Assembly: GCA_022819645.1 (NCBI GenBank) | Contig: JAJEGU010000022.1 | Span: 39,643 to 103,642, forward strand | Direction: 5' to 3' | Source: Pseudomonadales bacterium | GTDB lineage: Bacteria; Pseudomonadota; Gammaproteobacteria; Pseudomonadales; Pseudohongiellaceae | DNA length: 64,000 nucleotides | Shown: in pieces, positions 43,739 to 54,690 of the stretch | Layout: every line of letters begins with the position of its first letter | Numbering within the stretch: the first letter of the stretch is position 1 | Translations under genes and position numbers: made by a program | Notes under the pieces: generated by a model | Databases searched by the model: none | Told to the model about the DNA's origin: nothing | Seen by the model: the letters and a program-made list of their open reading frames with translations, nothing else

Positions 43739-44548
43739 TTACTTGTAAGGCTCCGGAATAAAGCGCTGTTCGGACACCGGCGGGCGGGGATGGTGGTTGC
43801 TTTTCCCGCGGGGCGGCAACTCCGGGGTTTCCGGCGTCAGGTCCTGGTAGGGAATCAGGCCCAGCAGGTGATGGATGCAGTTCAGCCTGGCGGCCTCCTT
43901 TCTTTCGGCATTGACCACATGCCAGGGCGCCTCCTCGATATCGCAGTGGGCGAACATTTCGTCCTTGGCCCGTGAATAATCGTCCCAGCGCTGCCGCGCC
44001 TCGAGGTCGATGGAGGACAGTTTCCAGCGCTTGTGCGGATTGCGGACCCGGGAGCGGAAGCGGCGTTCCTGCTCGGCTTCCGAAATCGAAAACCAGTACT
44101 TGATCAGGATAATTCCCGAGCGGACGAGCATGCGCTCGAATATCGGACAGTCCCGCAGAAAACCGCGATACTCCGCCTCGTTGCAAAAGCCCATCACATG
44201 CTCCACGCCGGCGCGGTTGTACCAGCTCCGGTCCATCAGCACCATTTCGCCGGCGGCAGGCAAGTGATACACATAGCGCTGAAAGTACCACTGGGTGCTT
44301 TCCCGGGGATTCGGCGCGGGCAGGGCCACCACGCGGCATATTCTCGGGTTCAGGTATTCGGTGATCCGCTGGATGACGCCGCCCTTGCCGGCGGCGTCGC
44401 GGCCTTCAAAAACAATCACCACTTTCAGGCCCTTGTGCTTGATCCAGGCCTGCAGCTTCACCAGTTCGACCTGCATGCGAAACAGTTCGGCGAGGTAGGT
44501 CTTGTGGTTTGCAGGCCCTGATTTCTTCTGCTTGCTGGACTTGCTCAT
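43739..44548 (-). CDS. ppk2: Polyphosphate kinase 2 family protein
   Basis: PPK2 enzymes move phosphate between polyphosphate and nucleotides. The 269-residue, single-domain protein has Walker A GRDAAGKGG (49-57), Walker B with lid DRSWYNRAGVEHVMGF near 124-139, and the KYWFSISEAEQERRF segment near 168-182. It is probably a class I enzyme that phosphorylates nucleoside diphosphates, but class assignment from sequence alone is tentative. A hairpin array lies directly upstream. Confidence 0.92.
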   Translation of the reverse strand: MSKSSKQKKSGPANHKTYLAELFRMQVELVKLQAWIKHKGLKVVIVFEGRDAAGKGGVIQRITEYLNPRICRVVALPAPNPRESTQWYFQRYVYHLPAAGEMVLMDRSWYNRAGVEHVMGFCNEAEYRGFLRDCPIFERMLVRSGIILIKYWFSISEAEQERRFRSRVRNPHKRWKLSSIDLEARQRWDDYSRAKDEMFAHCDIEEAPWHVVNAERKEAARLNCIHHLLGLIPYQDLTPETPELPPRGKSNHHPRPPVSEQRFIPEPYK

Positions 44549-44576
44549 TATTCTTTCCGGCAGTTAGGTATTCTCT

Positions 44577-44721
44577 GAAAAACTCCATCCATGGAGTTTT
44601 TCATTATCGCAAAACAAAAGCGTGGTTTTGTTTTGCTCCCGAATTCAATGGCTTACGCCATCGAATTCGGCGGCACTTCCATGTGCCGCAGGGGAGCTCT
44701 GACTTGATCAGAGCTCCCCTG
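44577..44721. repeat. Array of five consecutive hairpin-forming inverted repeats
   Basis: Five distinct stem-loops follow each other with 0-6 bp between them. 44577-44602 has arms GAAAAACTCCAT. 44609-44636 has arms GCAAAACAAAA. 44639-44670 has arms CCGAATTC plus ATGGC with one mismatch. 44671-44688 has arms CGGCAC. 44689-44721 has 14-bp arms starting CAGGGGAGCTC. The arms differ in sequence, so this is not one repeat copied five times. It lies between aat and ppk2, both on the minus strand; the first hairpin has T-tracts on both sides and could terminate transcription. Confidence 0.85.
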
Positions 44722-44790
44722 GTGTGCTGCCCCGTAAGTTCGCTGCATTTCAGTGTGTCTCTCATGGCCTGTGGCAGGCTTGGCGCATGG

Positions 44791-45492
44791 TCATTCGATT
44801 CCGCCTTCGGCAGGACTGAATTCCCAGTGGGACGGCGGCGTCTGGCGCACCAACCGCTCCACCCGGCCGAGAAATTCGGTCCGGGGCATTTTCCGGGCGC
44901 CCAGGGAGATCATGTGATCGGTAACCTCCTGGCAGTCGATCAACTCGAACTCCCACTCGCGCAATTGTCGCACAAGCCTCTCCAGCGCGAGTTTGGAGGC
45001 GTTGCTTGCCAGACTGAACATGGACTCGCCAAAAAACATCCTGCCGATACCGACGCCGTACAGGCCGCCAATCAGGTTGTCATCTTCCCAGACTTCAACC
45101 GAGTGGGCGTGGCCCAGGGCGTGCAGCCGGCAATAGGCCACATACATGTCATCGGTGATCCAGGTGCCGGGCCATCTGAGCCCGGCGCAATTGCCAATCA
45201 CTTCGGCAAAGGCCTGGTTCATGGTAATGCGGAAGCGCTGCCCGCGAATCAGTTTGCGCAGGGAGCGCGATACCCGCAGATCCCCGAGCTGCAGCACCAT
45301 GCGCGGGTCGGGCGAGTACCAGTGTATCGCCATGCCTTCACTGTACCAGGGAAAAATTCCCCGGCGGTAGGCGTTGAGCAGCCGTTCGGGACGAAGGTCG
45401 CCGCCCACGGCAAGCAGGCCATTATGCCCGGCTTCGGCCTTGCAGGCGGGAGGAAAGGACAGGTCCGCTTGATGCAGGCGATACACAGGCAC
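44791..45492 (-). CDS. aat: Leucyl/phenylalanyl-tRNA--protein transferase
   Basis: Aat adds Leu or Phe to N-terminal Arg/Lys of proteins, marking them for ClpAP. The 233-residue protein from GTG 45492 has NGLLAVGGDLRPERLLNAYR, RGIFPWYSEG and YSPDPRMV, the family N-terminal signature, and later LIGGLYGVGIGRMFFGESMFS. The same frame extends upstream to ATG 45549 but that would overlap trxB by 47 bp and adds a basic extension not seen in the family. Confidence 0.93.
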   Translation of the reverse strand: MPVYRLHQADLSFPPACKAEAGHNGLLAVGGDLRPERLLNAYRRGIFPWYSEGMAIHWYSPDPRMVLQLGDLRVSRSLRKLIRGQRFRITMNQAFAEVIGNCAGLRWPGTWITDDMYVAYCRLHALGHAHSVEVWEDDNLIGGLYGVGIGRMFFGESMFSLASNASKLALERLVRQLREWEFELIDCQEVTDHMISLGARKMPRTEFLGRVERLVRQTPPSHWEFSPAEGGIE

Positions 45493-45502
45493 GGGAGAAG
45501 GC

Positions 45503-46477
<975 letters not shown>

Positions 46478-46635
46478 CTATTATGCTGGTTTTTGACCTG
46501 GCAATCCTCATCTGCCGGGGCGGATTGACGATAAATGAATAAGGGTTCCTGGAATCTGTTCAGGGGCTGTTTTTGCCTGAATTAAGGCATTGCTTTAGTA
46601 TTACATCCTAACATTTTGAATTAACGGTAATTCCG

Positions 46636-48945
46636 GTGAATGGGAAGAGCGAAGGCAATATCGCCATGCCGCGCATGCTGCGGGATGGTTTGCTCGTGCT
46701 CAATTTTCTCGCTGCGGTTTTTCTGCTGGTGGCGCTGCTCAGCTACTCTCCGGCGGACCCGGGATTCAGCAGTTCCGGCGCGGGCGGGGAGATCGTCAAT
46801 GTCGCCGGCCCCGCCGGCGCCTGGCTGGCGGATGTACTGTATCTGACTTTGGGTTATCTGGCCTACGTGGCGCCGGCCTGGATGTTGTACTACTGCTATG
46901 CCGCCATCGCCGGCCGGGAGGGCGGGCGCGGTCTGCTGGTCTTGCGTATTGCGGGGCTTTTGCTGGTGCTCGTAGCCTGTGCGAGCCTGACGAGCCTGCA
47001 TCTGGATTCCACGGGCGCCCTCAGCCATGGTCCGGGTGGGGTGATCGGCGAACAGCTTGCCGGGCTGAGCGAGCCGGCCCTGGCGCGATTCGGCAGCAGC
47101 CTGCTGTTTCTGGGACTGTTGCTGATCGGCCTGACGCTTTCCTTCAGTATCTTCTGGGCCAGCGCCGTGGTGCGGGGCTACCGCTGGCTGTTGGGCATCC
47201 TGGGCTGGTTTCCGGCGCTGCTCCGCCGGCTGGGGGAACGCAAACGCAGTGAACCGATGGTGGCAAGGGCAGCGCCGCCGAAGGAGCGCAAAATGCCAGG
47301 CATCGTCAAGGCATCGCGCGGGACCAGGAAGAAAGACCAGCGGATCACTCCCGTCATGCCGGCAAGCATCGGCAGGACGCCGCCCCGTTCCGGCGGCAAA
47401 TCAGCCGACGCTGCCGGCGGGAAGGTCCGGATCAGGCCCGCCGGTAACAAGCTGCCTTCCATCAAGCTGCTCGATCCTGGCTCGCTGGAAGAACATGGCG
47501 CCCAGTCCCGGGAAGCGCTCAAGGACATGTCCACCCAATTGGTGGAAAAACTCCGGGACTTCGGCATCGAAGTGGAAGTCACCGCCATCAAGCCGGGGCC
47601 GGTCATTACCCGTTTTGAAGTACAGCCCGCGGCGGGAGTCAAGGGCAACCGGATTACCGGCCTGGTGCGGGATCTGGCCCGTTCCCTGGCGGTGGCCTCG
47701 GTGCGGGTGGTGGAGCATATTCCCGGCCGCGATGTGATCGGCATCGAAATTCCCAATGAAAACCGGGAACTGATCCGGCTCAGCCAGGTGCTGGAAAGCA
47801 CCGAGTTCGCCCGGGCGGACGCCCGGCTCAGCCTCGCCCTTGGCCATGACATTCTCGGCAAGCCGATTATTGTCGATCTGGGCAGGATGCCCCATCTGCT
47901 GGTGGCGGGCACCACGGGCTCGGGCAAGTCCGTGGGTATCAACGCCATGATCCTGAGCCTGCTGTTCAAGTCGTCGCCGGAACAGGTGCGGCTGATCATG
48001 ATCGACCCCAAGATGCTGGAACTGTCGGTGTATGAGGGTATTCCCCATTTGCTCACGCCGGTGATCACCGACATGAAGGACGCCGCCAATGGCCTGCGCT
48101 GGTGCGTATCGGAAATGGATCGCCGCTATGCCTTGCTGTCGGCCCTGGGCGTAAGAAACCTCGCGGGATTCAACAAGAAAGTCGCCGCGGCGCGCCGGGA
48201 AGGCAAGCCCCTTTTCGACCCCACCTGGCAGCCGGACCCGGCGCTGCTTGCCCTGGAACAGAAAGCCCCGGAACTCGAGCCCCTGCCCAATATCGTGGTT
48301 ATTGTGGATGAACTCGCCGACATGATGATGGTGGTGGGCAAGAAGGTCGAGGAGCTGGTCGCCCGTATCGCCCAGAAAGCCAGGGCCGCCGGCATCCACC
48401 TGATTCTCGCCACCCAACGGCCTTCGGTGGATGTCTTGACGGGCCTGATCAAGGCCAATATTCCCACCCGGCTTTCCTTCATGGTGCAGTCCAAGGTGGA
48501 TTCCCGCACGATTCTCGGCGAAGGCGGCGCCGAGCAGTTGCTCGGCAACGGCGACATGCTTTTTCTTCCTCCCGGCGGCGGCGTCGCCACCCGGATTCAC
48601 GGCGCCTTTGTCAGCGACGAGGAAGTGCACCGCGTGGTGGCGGACTGGAAACAGCGGGGGAGACCGGAATACATCGACGCGGTTACCGTGGACCGCAACG
48701 ACCGGGATTTCCAGCCCGAAGCCGAAGAAGGCGAGGGGGGCGAAGTCGATGAGTTGTACGATCAGGCGGTGCATTTCGTCACCGAATCGCGCAAGGCTTC
48801 CATCTCGGCGGTCCAGCGCAAGCTGCGCATCGGCTACAATCGCGCGGCGCGAATGATTGAAACCATGGAACAGCAGGGAGTAGTATCCGCCATGAACAGC
48901 AATGGCGGCAGGGATGTGCTTGCGCAGCCCGCTCCCGGCGACTGA
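46636..48945 (+). CDS. ftsK: DNA translocase FtsK
   Basis: FtsK anchors at the septum and pumps chromosomal DNA to complete segregation. The 769-residue protein has four or so N-terminal membrane helices (to about residue 180) and a shortened linker compared with E. coli (1329 residues). A motor with Walker A GTTGSGKS near 425 and Walker [12 protein letters not shown] follows. The C-terminal winged-helix gamma domain ([20 protein letters not shown]) reads KOPS sites. The start GTG 46636 has no clear ribosome site; ATG 46667 is the alternative. Confidence 0.95.
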   Translation: MNGKSEGNIAMPRMLRDGLLVLNFLAAVFLLVALLSYSPADPGFSSSGAGGEIVNVAGPAGAWLADVLYLTLGYLAYVAPAWMLYYCYAAIAGREGGRGLLVLRIAGLLLVLVACASLTSLHLDSTGALSHGPGGVIGEQLAGLSEPALARFGSSLLFLGLLLIGLTLSFSIFWASAVVRGYRWLLGILGWFPALLRRLGERKRSEPMVARAAPPKERKMPGIVKASRGTRKKDQRITPVMPASIGRTPPRSGGKSADAAGGKVRIRPAGNKLPSIKLLDPGSLEEHGAQSREALKDMSTQLVEKLRDFGIEVEVTAIKPGPVITRFEVQPAAGVKGNRITGLVRDLARSLAVASVRVVEHIPGRDVIGIEIPNENRELIRLSQVLESTEFARADARLSLALGHDILGKPIIVDLGRMPHLLVAGTTGSGKSVGINAMILSLLFKSSPEQVRLIMIDPKMLELSVYEGIPHLLTPVITDMKDAANGLRWCVSEMDRRYALLSALGVRNLAGFNKKVAAARREGKPLFDPTWQPDPALLALEQKAPELEPLPNIVVIVDELADMMMVVGKKVEELVARIAQKARAAGIHLILATQRPSVDVLTGLIKANIPTRLSFMVQSKVDSRTILGEGGAEQLLGNGDMLFLPPGGGVATRIHGAFVSDEEVHRVVADWKQRGRPEYIDAVTVDRNDRDFQPEAEEGEGGEVDELYDQAVHFVTESRKASISAVQRKLRIGYNRAARMIETMEQQGVVSAMNSNGGRDVLAQPAPGD

Positions 48946-48955
48946 ACGGTTTGGC

Positions 48956-49603
48956 ATGATTCCCACACTTTCACGGCTGGCCTGGCTTGCCGCAGCAGCC
49001 TTGCTGCCGCCGTCTGGCGCGGCACAGGCGCAACAGGACGCCATGGCCGAACTTGACGCGCTGCTTGGCGGTATGACTACCCTGACGGCGGATGTGACCC
49101 AGTTGATCGTCGAGCGCGGTGGCGGCTTGCTTGAGGAAAGCGGGATTCTCCTGCGCCTGCGCAGGCCGGACGGTTTCTACTGGGAAACCGTCGAACCGTT
49201 TCCCGAGTTGATCGTCACCGATGGAGAGACCCTGTGGAATTACCAGCCGGACCTGGAGCAGGTGGTGATTGAAGACTGGGACCCGAACCGGGCGGAGCTC
49301 GCGGCGCAATTGCTCAATGGCGAGACCGGAGGGCTGGAGGAGGAATACCGGCTAAGCCTGGTTTCGGCGCCGGATATGCTGCGATTCGAGCTGTCGCCCC
49401 TGGCCCCGGACAGTCCCTATGAGCTGATCAGCATTGAATTCGTCAAGAACGCACTCGAACTCATTCGCCTCAACAACCGCAATGGCCAGCAAACCGTGTG
49501 GCGCTTTACCAATCTGCGGCAGAATGTCCTCCTGGAGGATGCGCTGTTTCGTTTTACGCCACCGCCGGATATCGAGATCGTCGACAGCCGCTCCGCCAAC
49601 TGA
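48956..49603 (+). CDS. lolA: Outer-membrane lipoprotein carrier protein
   Basis: LolA carries lipoproteins across the periplasm from LolCDE to LolB. From ATG 48956 the product has 215 residues with a Sec signal (LAWLAAAALLPPSGAAQAQQ). The LolA beta-sandwich sequence follows: LTADVTQ, then GILLRLRRPDGFYWETVEPF, and LIVTDGETLWNYQPDLEQVVI. It is 10 bp after ftsK, the order found in many gammaproteobacteria. Confidence 0.92.
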   Translation: MIPTLSRLAWLAAAALLPPSGAAQAQQDAMAELDALLGGMTTLTADVTQLIVERGGGLLEESGILLRLRRPDGFYWETVEPFPELIVTDGETLWNYQPDLEQVVIEDWDPNRAELAAQLLNGETGGLEEEYRLSLVSAPDMLRFELSPLAPDSPYELISIEFVKNALELIRLNNRNGQQTVWRFTNLRQNVLLEDALFRFTPPPDIEIVDSRSAN

Positions 49604-49624
49604 TTCGTATCAGGAGAAAATCCC

Positions 49625-50914
49625 ATGCTCGATCCCAAAAGGATCCGGTCCGAGCCTGAATTGCTGGCCGGCAAGCTGGAAAAAAGAAACTTCCGGCTCG
49701 ATGTGGCCTGGCTAGGTAAACTCGACGCCAGACGCAAGGAAATTCAGCTTGCCGCGGAAGCCCTGCGCAATGAGCGCAATGTGCGCTCCCGGGAAATCGG
49801 CAAGGCCAGGCGTGAAGGCCGGGATGCGACCGCGATTATCGAGTCCGTGTCCGACATCAAGTCCCGGCTCGAGCAGACGGACGAGGAATTGCAGTCCCTG
49901 CAGGATGAATTGCGCGGCTATCTGCTCGGAGTTCCCAATGTTCCCGCGGATGAAGTCCCCCCGGGCAATGATGACTCGGCGAACCGGCTGGTGTTGCAAT
50001 GGGGCAGCCCCCCGGAATTTGATTTCCCGCCGCGGGATCATGTGGCCATTGGGTCCGGGCTCGCTTCCGGCGCCGGGGAAGCGCTGGATTTCGCCGCCGC
50101 CAGCCGCATGACCGGCGCCCGTTTCGTGGTGATGCAGGGCGCTCTTGCCAGGCTGCACAGGGCGCTGGGGCAATTCATGCTCGACCTGCATACCTCGCAG
50201 CATGGCTATAGCGAAATCAATGTGCCCTTTCTGGTCAATGCCGATGCCCTCACCGGCACCGGCCAACTCCCCAAATTCGCCGAGGATCTGTTTCACTTGC
50301 AGGGCAGGCAGGGCTACTATCTGATTCCCACCGCCGAGGTGCCGGTGAGCAACATGGTGCGGGAACAGATTCTCGACACCACCGCCCTGCCGGCGCGCTG
50401 GGTCTGCCACAGCCCCTGTTTCCGCCAGGAAGCCGGCGGCTATGGCGCCGATACCCGGGGCATGATTCGCCAGCATCAATTCGAAAAGGTGGAACTCGTG
50501 CAGATTGTCCGGCCGGAAGCTTCGCAGCAGGCGCTGGAAGAGTTGACGAGCCACGCCGAAGCGGTATTGCAAGCCCTGGATCTGCCGTACCGCAAGGTGA
50601 CGCTTTGTGGAGGCGACCTGGGTTTCAGCGCCAGTTTCACTTATGACCTGGAAGTCTGGATTCCTTCCCAGCAGTGTTATCGGGAAATTTCCTCCTGCAG
50701 TAACTTTGGCGATTTCCAGGCGCGTCGCATGCAGGCCAGATGGCGCAATCCGGCAACAGGCAAACCCGAATTCGTGCATACCCTGAACGGTTCCGGACTG
50801 GCCATTGGCAGGTCCCTGGTAGCGGTGCTGGAAAACTGCCAGGACGCCGATGGCGGCGTCATGGTGCCGGAAGTGCTGCGGCCTTACATGAATGGCGTCG
50901 AGAGGCTGGAATAG
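49625..50914 (+). CDS. serS: Seryl-tRNA synthetase
   Basis: SerRS charges tRNA-Ser and is encoded here in 429 residues. An N-terminal helical arm (residues 28-105, heptad-rich) precedes the class II catalytic domain with motif 2 [20 protein letters not shown] and motif 3 [19 protein letters not shown] 49625 has AGGAGA nine bases upstream. Its last base overlaps the cysG GTG start. Confidence 0.96.
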   Translation: MLDPKRIRSEPELLAGKLEKRNFRLDVAWLGKLDARRKEIQLAAEALRNERNVRSREIGKARREGRDATAIIESVSDIKSRLEQTDEELQSLQDELRGYLLGVPNVPADEVPPGNDDSANRLVLQWGSPPEFDFPPRDHVAIGSGLASGAGEALDFAAASRMTGARFVVMQGALARLHRALGQFMLDLHTSQHGYSEINVPFLVNADALTGTGQLPKFAEDLFHLQGRQGYYLIPTAEVPVSNMVREQILDTTALPARWVCHSPCFRQEAGGYGADTRGMIRQHQFEKVELVQIVRPEASQQALEELTSHAEAVLQALDLPYRKVTLCGGDLGFSASFTYDLEVWIPSQQCYREISSCSNFGDFQARRMQARWRNPATGKPEFVHTLNGSGLAIGRSLVAVLENCQDADGGVMVPEVLRPYMNGVERLE

Positions 50915-52323
50915 TGGAAGCGCTGCCGGTATTCCTGAACGTTCGTGGCGTCAGATGCCTGGTGGCGGGAGGAGGGGAAGTCGCCCTGCGCAAGGCGCGG
51001 CTGTTGGCCCGGGCGGGAGCCGGCTTGCAGGTGGTCTCGCCGAAAATCAGCGAGCCTCTGGGTGAGTTGGCCCGGGCTCATGACGGAGTCTGCGAACGAC
51101 GCGGCATAGTTGAAGAGGATGTGGCCGGAGCGTGTCTCGTCATCGCCGCCACGGACGATTCGGCGGTCAATGAAAATGTCAGCCACTGGGCCCGGCAGCG
51201 GGGGATTCCGGTCAATGTGGTGGATCAGCCCGCGCTCTGCTCCTTCTTCATGCCCGCAATCGTTGATCGCTCGCCCATAGTGGTCGCCATTTCCAGCTCG
51301 GGCGCCTCTCCGGTGCTGACCCGCAACATCAAGGAACTCAATGAAATCATGCTGCCGGCGCGAATCGACCGGCTGGCGCGGCTGCTGGGTTCGAAGCGCG
51401 GCAGGGTCAAGCGGCGAATTGACGATTTTGCCGGGCGGACGGTATTTTGGGAAAGCGTACTCGACAGCGGGATTCCGGAACTCGTCTATGCCGGCCGGGA
51501 GTCCGAAGCCGCCGGAGAATTCGATCGCCTGTTGGAAGAGGCGAGGCCGCCACGGGGTGAAGTCTGGCTTGTGGGCGCCGGCCCCGGTGACCCGGACCTG
51601 CTCAGCCTGCGGGCATTGCGGCTCATGTATCGCGCCGATGTAGTGCTGTATGACCGGCTGGTAAGCGCGGAAATCCTTGCCCGGGTCCGACCCGATGCGG
51701 AATTGATTCATGTGGGCAAAGGACCGGAAATGCACTCGGCGGACCAGTACGCCATCAATGAGCTACTGTTGCAGCATGCCGGCAAGGGACGCAAGGTGAT
51801 GCGGCTCAAGGGCGGCGATCCCTTCATCTTCGGCCGCGGCGGCGAAGAACTCATTACCCTGGCCGAGGCCGGGGTCAATTTCCAGATTGTGCCGGGCATC
51901 ACCGCGGCCTCGGGCTGCGCCGCCTATGCCGGCATCCCCCTGACCCATCGCGATCATGCGCATTCCGTGGAGTTTCTCACCGGGCATCTCAAGGATGGCA
52001 GCCTTGACCTCGACTGGCCCGCTCTCATCCGCCACAAGCATACCCTGGTCTTCTATATGGGCCTGAAAAGCCTGCCGGTGGTTTGTGGACAGTTGCGGCG
52101 CCACGGCATGGCCGGGACCATGCCGGCGGCGGTGGTTGCGAGCGGGACCACCGCCGGACAGCAGATCGTTGCGGGCACCCTGGCAAGTCTGCCGGAACTT
52201 GTGGAGAAGGGGGAAATCAAGCCTCCCGCGATCATCATCGTGGGCGAAGTGGTCAAGCTTCGCGGAAGGCTTGAATGGTTCCGGTCATCGGAATCCGGCG
52301 AACTCAGCCGCCATAAAAACTGA
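50914..52323 (+). CDS. cysG: Siroheme synthase (trifunctional)
   Basis: CysG converts uroporphyrinogen III to siroheme for sulfite and nitrite reduction. The 469-residue protein has an N-terminal NAD-dependent dehydrogenase/ferrochelatase half (LVAGGGEVALRKARLLARAG; SSSGASPVLTR near 127-137, the region of the E. coli phosphoserine). The C-terminal SAM uroporphyrinogen methyltransferase half has VGAGPGDPDLLSLRALRL and VMRLKGGDPFIFGRGGEE. The start is GTG 50914, overlapping the serS stop; upstream readings overlap serS. The 3' end overlaps the convergent RTX gene by 20 bp. Confidence 0.94.
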   Translation: MEALPVFLNVRGVRCLVAGGGEVALRKARLLARAGAGLQVVSPKISEPLGELARAHDGVCERRGIVEEDVAGACLVIAATDDSAVNENVSHWARQRGIPVNVVDQPALCSFFMPAIVDRSPIVVAISSSGASPVLTRNIKELNEIMLPARIDRLARLLGSKRGRVKRRIDDFAGRTVFWESVLDSGIPELVYAGRESEAAGEFDRLLEEARPPRGEVWLVGAGPGDPDLLSLRALRLMYRADVVLYDRLVSAEILARVRPDAELIHVGKGPEMHSADQYAINELLLQHAGKGRKVMRLKGGDPFIFGRGGEELITLAEAGVNFQIVPGITAASGCAAYAGIPLTHRDHAHSVEFLTGHLKDGSLDLDWPALIRHKHTLVFYMGLKSLPVVCGQLRRHGMAGTMPAAVVASGTTAGQQIVAGTLASLPELVEKGEIKPPAIIIVGEVVKLRGRLEWFRSSESGELSRHKN

Positions 52324-53065
52324 AATCGTCGGCGGACAGGTCGTCAAGGTCGAAGTTTTCCAGGGTGATGGAGCCACCACCGTGGCTGGACATGTCGATC
52401 ACCACATTGCCCCCTTCCTGGCTGGCAGATAGCTGGGAGAATTCGGTGATATGGGTGTAGTTGCTCAACTCGATCCTGTCCTTGCCGCTCTGGAAGTCCT
52501 CGATGGTGTCGTGGCCGGCGTTCTTGTTGTAGAAGAAAGTGTCATTGCCCGCCCCGCCGTTGAGTCTGTCATCGCCGCCGGAGCCGTTGAGCTGGTCATG
52601 GCCGGCGCCGCCGGTGAGATAGTCGTCTCCGCCGAGGCCGGTGAGGCTGTCGTGGCCGCCGCGTCCGGCGATGACGTCATCGCCGTAGGTGCCATAGCCG
52701 AAGTTGTTGCCTTCGTCCCCGCCAACCGTGGCGATTCGAATCATGTCCTTGACTTCATTCTGCAGGCCCAGTCTTCCCGAAAGCTTGGGCAGTTCAATGA
52801 CGCCGCCGCCCCAGTCGGTGAGATCTATGGTCACATCGGTGACCTCGCGGCCCAGCATCCACCATGTGTTGAGGGTGATCTTGTGCTGCAGATCGTCCCA
52901 GGAAATTTCCTGATTGAATTCCGTCAGATCAACCAGGTCATTGTTGATGTCGAATCTCACGATTCGGTCATTACCATGGCCTTCATCGAACTTGAAGACT
53001 TCTTTCCGGTTCCAGTCGCCGCGCATGGTCCAGGTGGCCACATTGCCGTTGATGAACTTGGGCAT
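52304..53065 (-). CDS. Small RTX-repeat calcium-binding protein
   Basis: The 253-residue protein has a non-repeat N-terminal domain (residues 1-110) and then about six glycine-rich nonapeptides between roughly 125 and 180, such as GGDDYLTGGAGHDQL and GGDDRLNGGAGNDTF. The C-terminal segment ends in DDLSADDFSFYGG. No N-terminal signal peptide is visible, so secretion by a type I (ABC) system through the C-terminus is expected; no such system is in the window. The role is unknown. Confidence 0.85.
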   Translation of the reverse strand: MPKFINGNVATWTMRGDWNRKEVFKFDEGHGNDRIVRFDINNDLVDLTEFNQEISWDDLQHKITLNTWWMLGREVTDVTIDLTDWGGGVIELPKLSGRLGLQNEVKDMIRIATVGGDEGNNFGYGTYGDDVIAGRGGHDSLTGLGGDDYLTGGAGHDQLNGSGGDDRLNGGAGNDTFFYNKNAGHDTIEDFQSGKDRIELSNYTHITEFSQLSASQEGGNVVIDMSSHGGGSITLENFDLDDLSADDFSFYGG

Positions 53066-53213
53066 TTTTCTGTCTCCTGTATCGGTCCGTCGTGTACTGC
53101 CGCATCGGGATTCCGCACTGCTTATCCCTTGATGGCCAAAGTAGTGGCGCCGCGACGGGAAAGCAATTACCGTTTTCTTATCGCGGGACTAACGCAAACT
53201 TATGGCAATCCTT

Positions 53214-53564
53214 TCACAGGCAATTGTCTGGTTTGGGCAGGCCGGCGATGCGGCTGGCGGTTTTGGCGAAAGATCCGCTGAACAGGCGCATCAGGTAAAT
53301 ACTGCGGCCTTTTTCCGGGCCAAGCTCCTTTTTGACCAGGCTCACCAGCGCACGGGAAGCTGGCGACATTTCGTGATGGCGATGGAAATCCCGCAGCAGA
53401 TCGATGATTTCCCAATGGGAGGCCTTGAGCGTTATTTCCTGTTGCCGGGCGAGGGTTTCGGCAACATTCCGGTTCCAGTCACTCAGCCTGCGGAGATAGC
53501 CTTCCTTGTCTACCGCGACCTGCTTGTCGTCTACGATAATTTTCCGGGCCATGGCATCAGACAT
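53214..53564 (-). CDS. tusE: Sulfur relay protein TusE/DsrC family
   Basis: TusE takes persulfide from TusBCD and passes it to MnmA for tRNA wobble 2-thiouridine synthesis. The 116-residue protein has the DsrC/TusE fold: EGYLRRLSDWNRNVAETLA, HWEIIDLLRDFH and the conserved C-terminal tail GLPKPDNCL with the reactive Cys at the penultimate position (115). It is the last gene of tusDCBE and abuts tusB. Confidence 0.92.
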   Translation of the reverse strand: MSDAMARKIIVDDKQVAVDKEGYLRRLSDWNRNVAETLARQQEITLKASHWEIIDLLRDFHRHHEMSPASRALVSLVKKELGPEKGRSIYLMRLFSGSFAKTASRIAGLPKPDNCL

Positions 53565-53855
53565 TCAGAACCAGCTCAAGGTCTTGTCGTGGCGGGCGCA
53601 CAGGTCTACAAAGTCGTCCATATCCAGGCTTTCGGCGCCTGCCGGCAGATCGTTGCCGAGCCCCCGAGCCCGCAGGTCTTCGGCGAGAAACCCGATGGCC
53701 ACGCCTTCGGGCAAAGCGGCGAGTTCCCCGGGTTGGCGCAAATGGAAAACACCGTCTTCAAGCAACAGCAGGGCGTCTCCGGGTGACATGGTTTCCCGGG
53801 CTGTGGACAACAGGCCGGCGGCGGGGCTGCGATTGAGTATGTGGAGACAGCTCAC
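53565..53855 (-). CDS. tusB: Sulfur relay subunit TusB
   Basis: TusB is the small DsrH-like subunit of the TusBCD sulfur carrier. The 96-residue protein starts MSCLHILNRSP and carries DALLLLEDGVFHL near 27-39, the family signature. It overlaps tusC by four bases and is followed directly by tusE. Confidence 0.88.
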   Translation of the reverse strand: MSCLHILNRSPAAGLLSTARETMSPGDALLLLEDGVFHLRQPGELAALPEGVAIGFLAEDLRARGLGNDLPAGAESLDMDDFVDLCARHDKTLSWF

Positions 53856-54217
53856 AGGTTGAATACCGCCCGGGCGTCGGTGATTCGTTGGCGAATTTCC
53901 GCAGGGGAAAGCGGTTCGGCAGCAATCGCCAGGTCTTCCGCCCCAAGGCCGCGCTTTGCCAATGCGGCGGCGGACACGCCGGGCCGTTCAATTCCATACA
54001 ACTCCAGTGCTTCGAGCGCATTGCCCAGGGTTTTGGCGCCGATGGCGCTGCCGTCCTGGCCGCGCAGCAACTGGTATACGCCGTCATCGAGAAAAAGCAT
54101 TTCGATGTTCTGCTCGAATACCGCCGCCGCCAGGGACATGTCGAGCAGGGAGCGGGCCCGGTCCGAGCCATACGGCGGGCTTCGGGAAATGAACAGCAGC
54201 TTCTTGCGCTTGCCCAT
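53852..54217 (-). CDS. tusC: Sulfur relay subunit TusC
   Basis: TusC (DsrF-like) is the structural subunit of the TusBCD hexamer. The 121-residue protein has FISRSPPYGSDRARSLLDMSLAAAVF near 9-34 and FLDDGVYQLLRGQ near 42-54, both typical of the family. It lies between tusD (11 bp away) and tusB. Confidence 0.9.
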   Translation of the reverse strand: MGKRKKLLFISRSPPYGSDRARSLLDMSLAAAVFEQNIEMLFLDDGVYQLLRGQDGSAIGAKTLGNALEALELYGIERPGVSAAALAKRGLGAEDLAIAAEPLSPAEIRQRITDARAVFNL

Positions 54218-54228
54218 GATCGCGGCTC

Positions 54229-54618
54229 TCAGCCAAAAGACACCGTGCGATCGGATTGCAGACAGGCGTCGATTAACTGCCCGAGGCCGGCAATGCTGAA
54301 TTCGGAACGAAGGGAAAACGCCGGCAATTCATGGCGCGCCGCCTGTTCCTCGTCCACAAGGCCGCGATAAATCGCTGAGCTGACACAGACCGTGGCGTCC
54401 AGATCATGCTCGCGAATCAGTTGGCCCCATAGTTTCTGCAGGTTCGCCTCGTCCCGGGATACCACGGTCAAGCGGCTGGCGTTGTGGACGCCGTCGGCAA
54501 AAAAGAAAATCCGGTGAATCCTGTGTCCGCCCCGCAAAACCGCTTCGGCAAAACGCAGCGCCGTACCGGCAGCCTGGCGGGAATAGGGCGGGGCATGGAT
54601 AACGATGGAGAAAATCAC
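54229..54618 (-). CDS. tusD: Sulfur relay subunit TusD
   Basis: TusD accepts persulfide sulfur from TusA. The 129-residue protein starts with MIFSIVIHAPPYSRQAAGTA, has the FFFADGVHNA segment near 38-47 and the active Cys in ATVCVSSAIYRGL near residue 78. It is the first gene of the tus operon, 25 bp after the terminator of the upstream membrane-protein gene. Confidence 0.9.
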   Translation of the reverse strand: MIFSIVIHAPPYSRQAAGTALRFAEAVLRGGHRIHRIFFFADGVHNASRLTVVSRDEANLQKLWGQLIREHDLDATVCVSSAIYRGLVDEEQAARHELPAFSLRSEFSIAGLGQLIDACLQSDRTVSFG

Positions 54619-54642
54619 GCTGACGCTTTCCCCGGCTGAAAC

Positions 54643-54669
54643 AAAAAAGCCCCAGTAAAACCGGGGCTT
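54643..54669 (-). terminator. Rho-independent terminator after the BAX-inhibitor family gene
   Basis: Read on the minus strand, a stem AAGCCCC/GGGGCTT with a nine-base loop is followed by a run of T. It lies 22 bp after the stop of the gene at 54691-55362 and separates it from tusD. Confidence 0.8.
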
Positions 54670-54690
54670 CCCTGTTCCTGGCGGTTCTGG

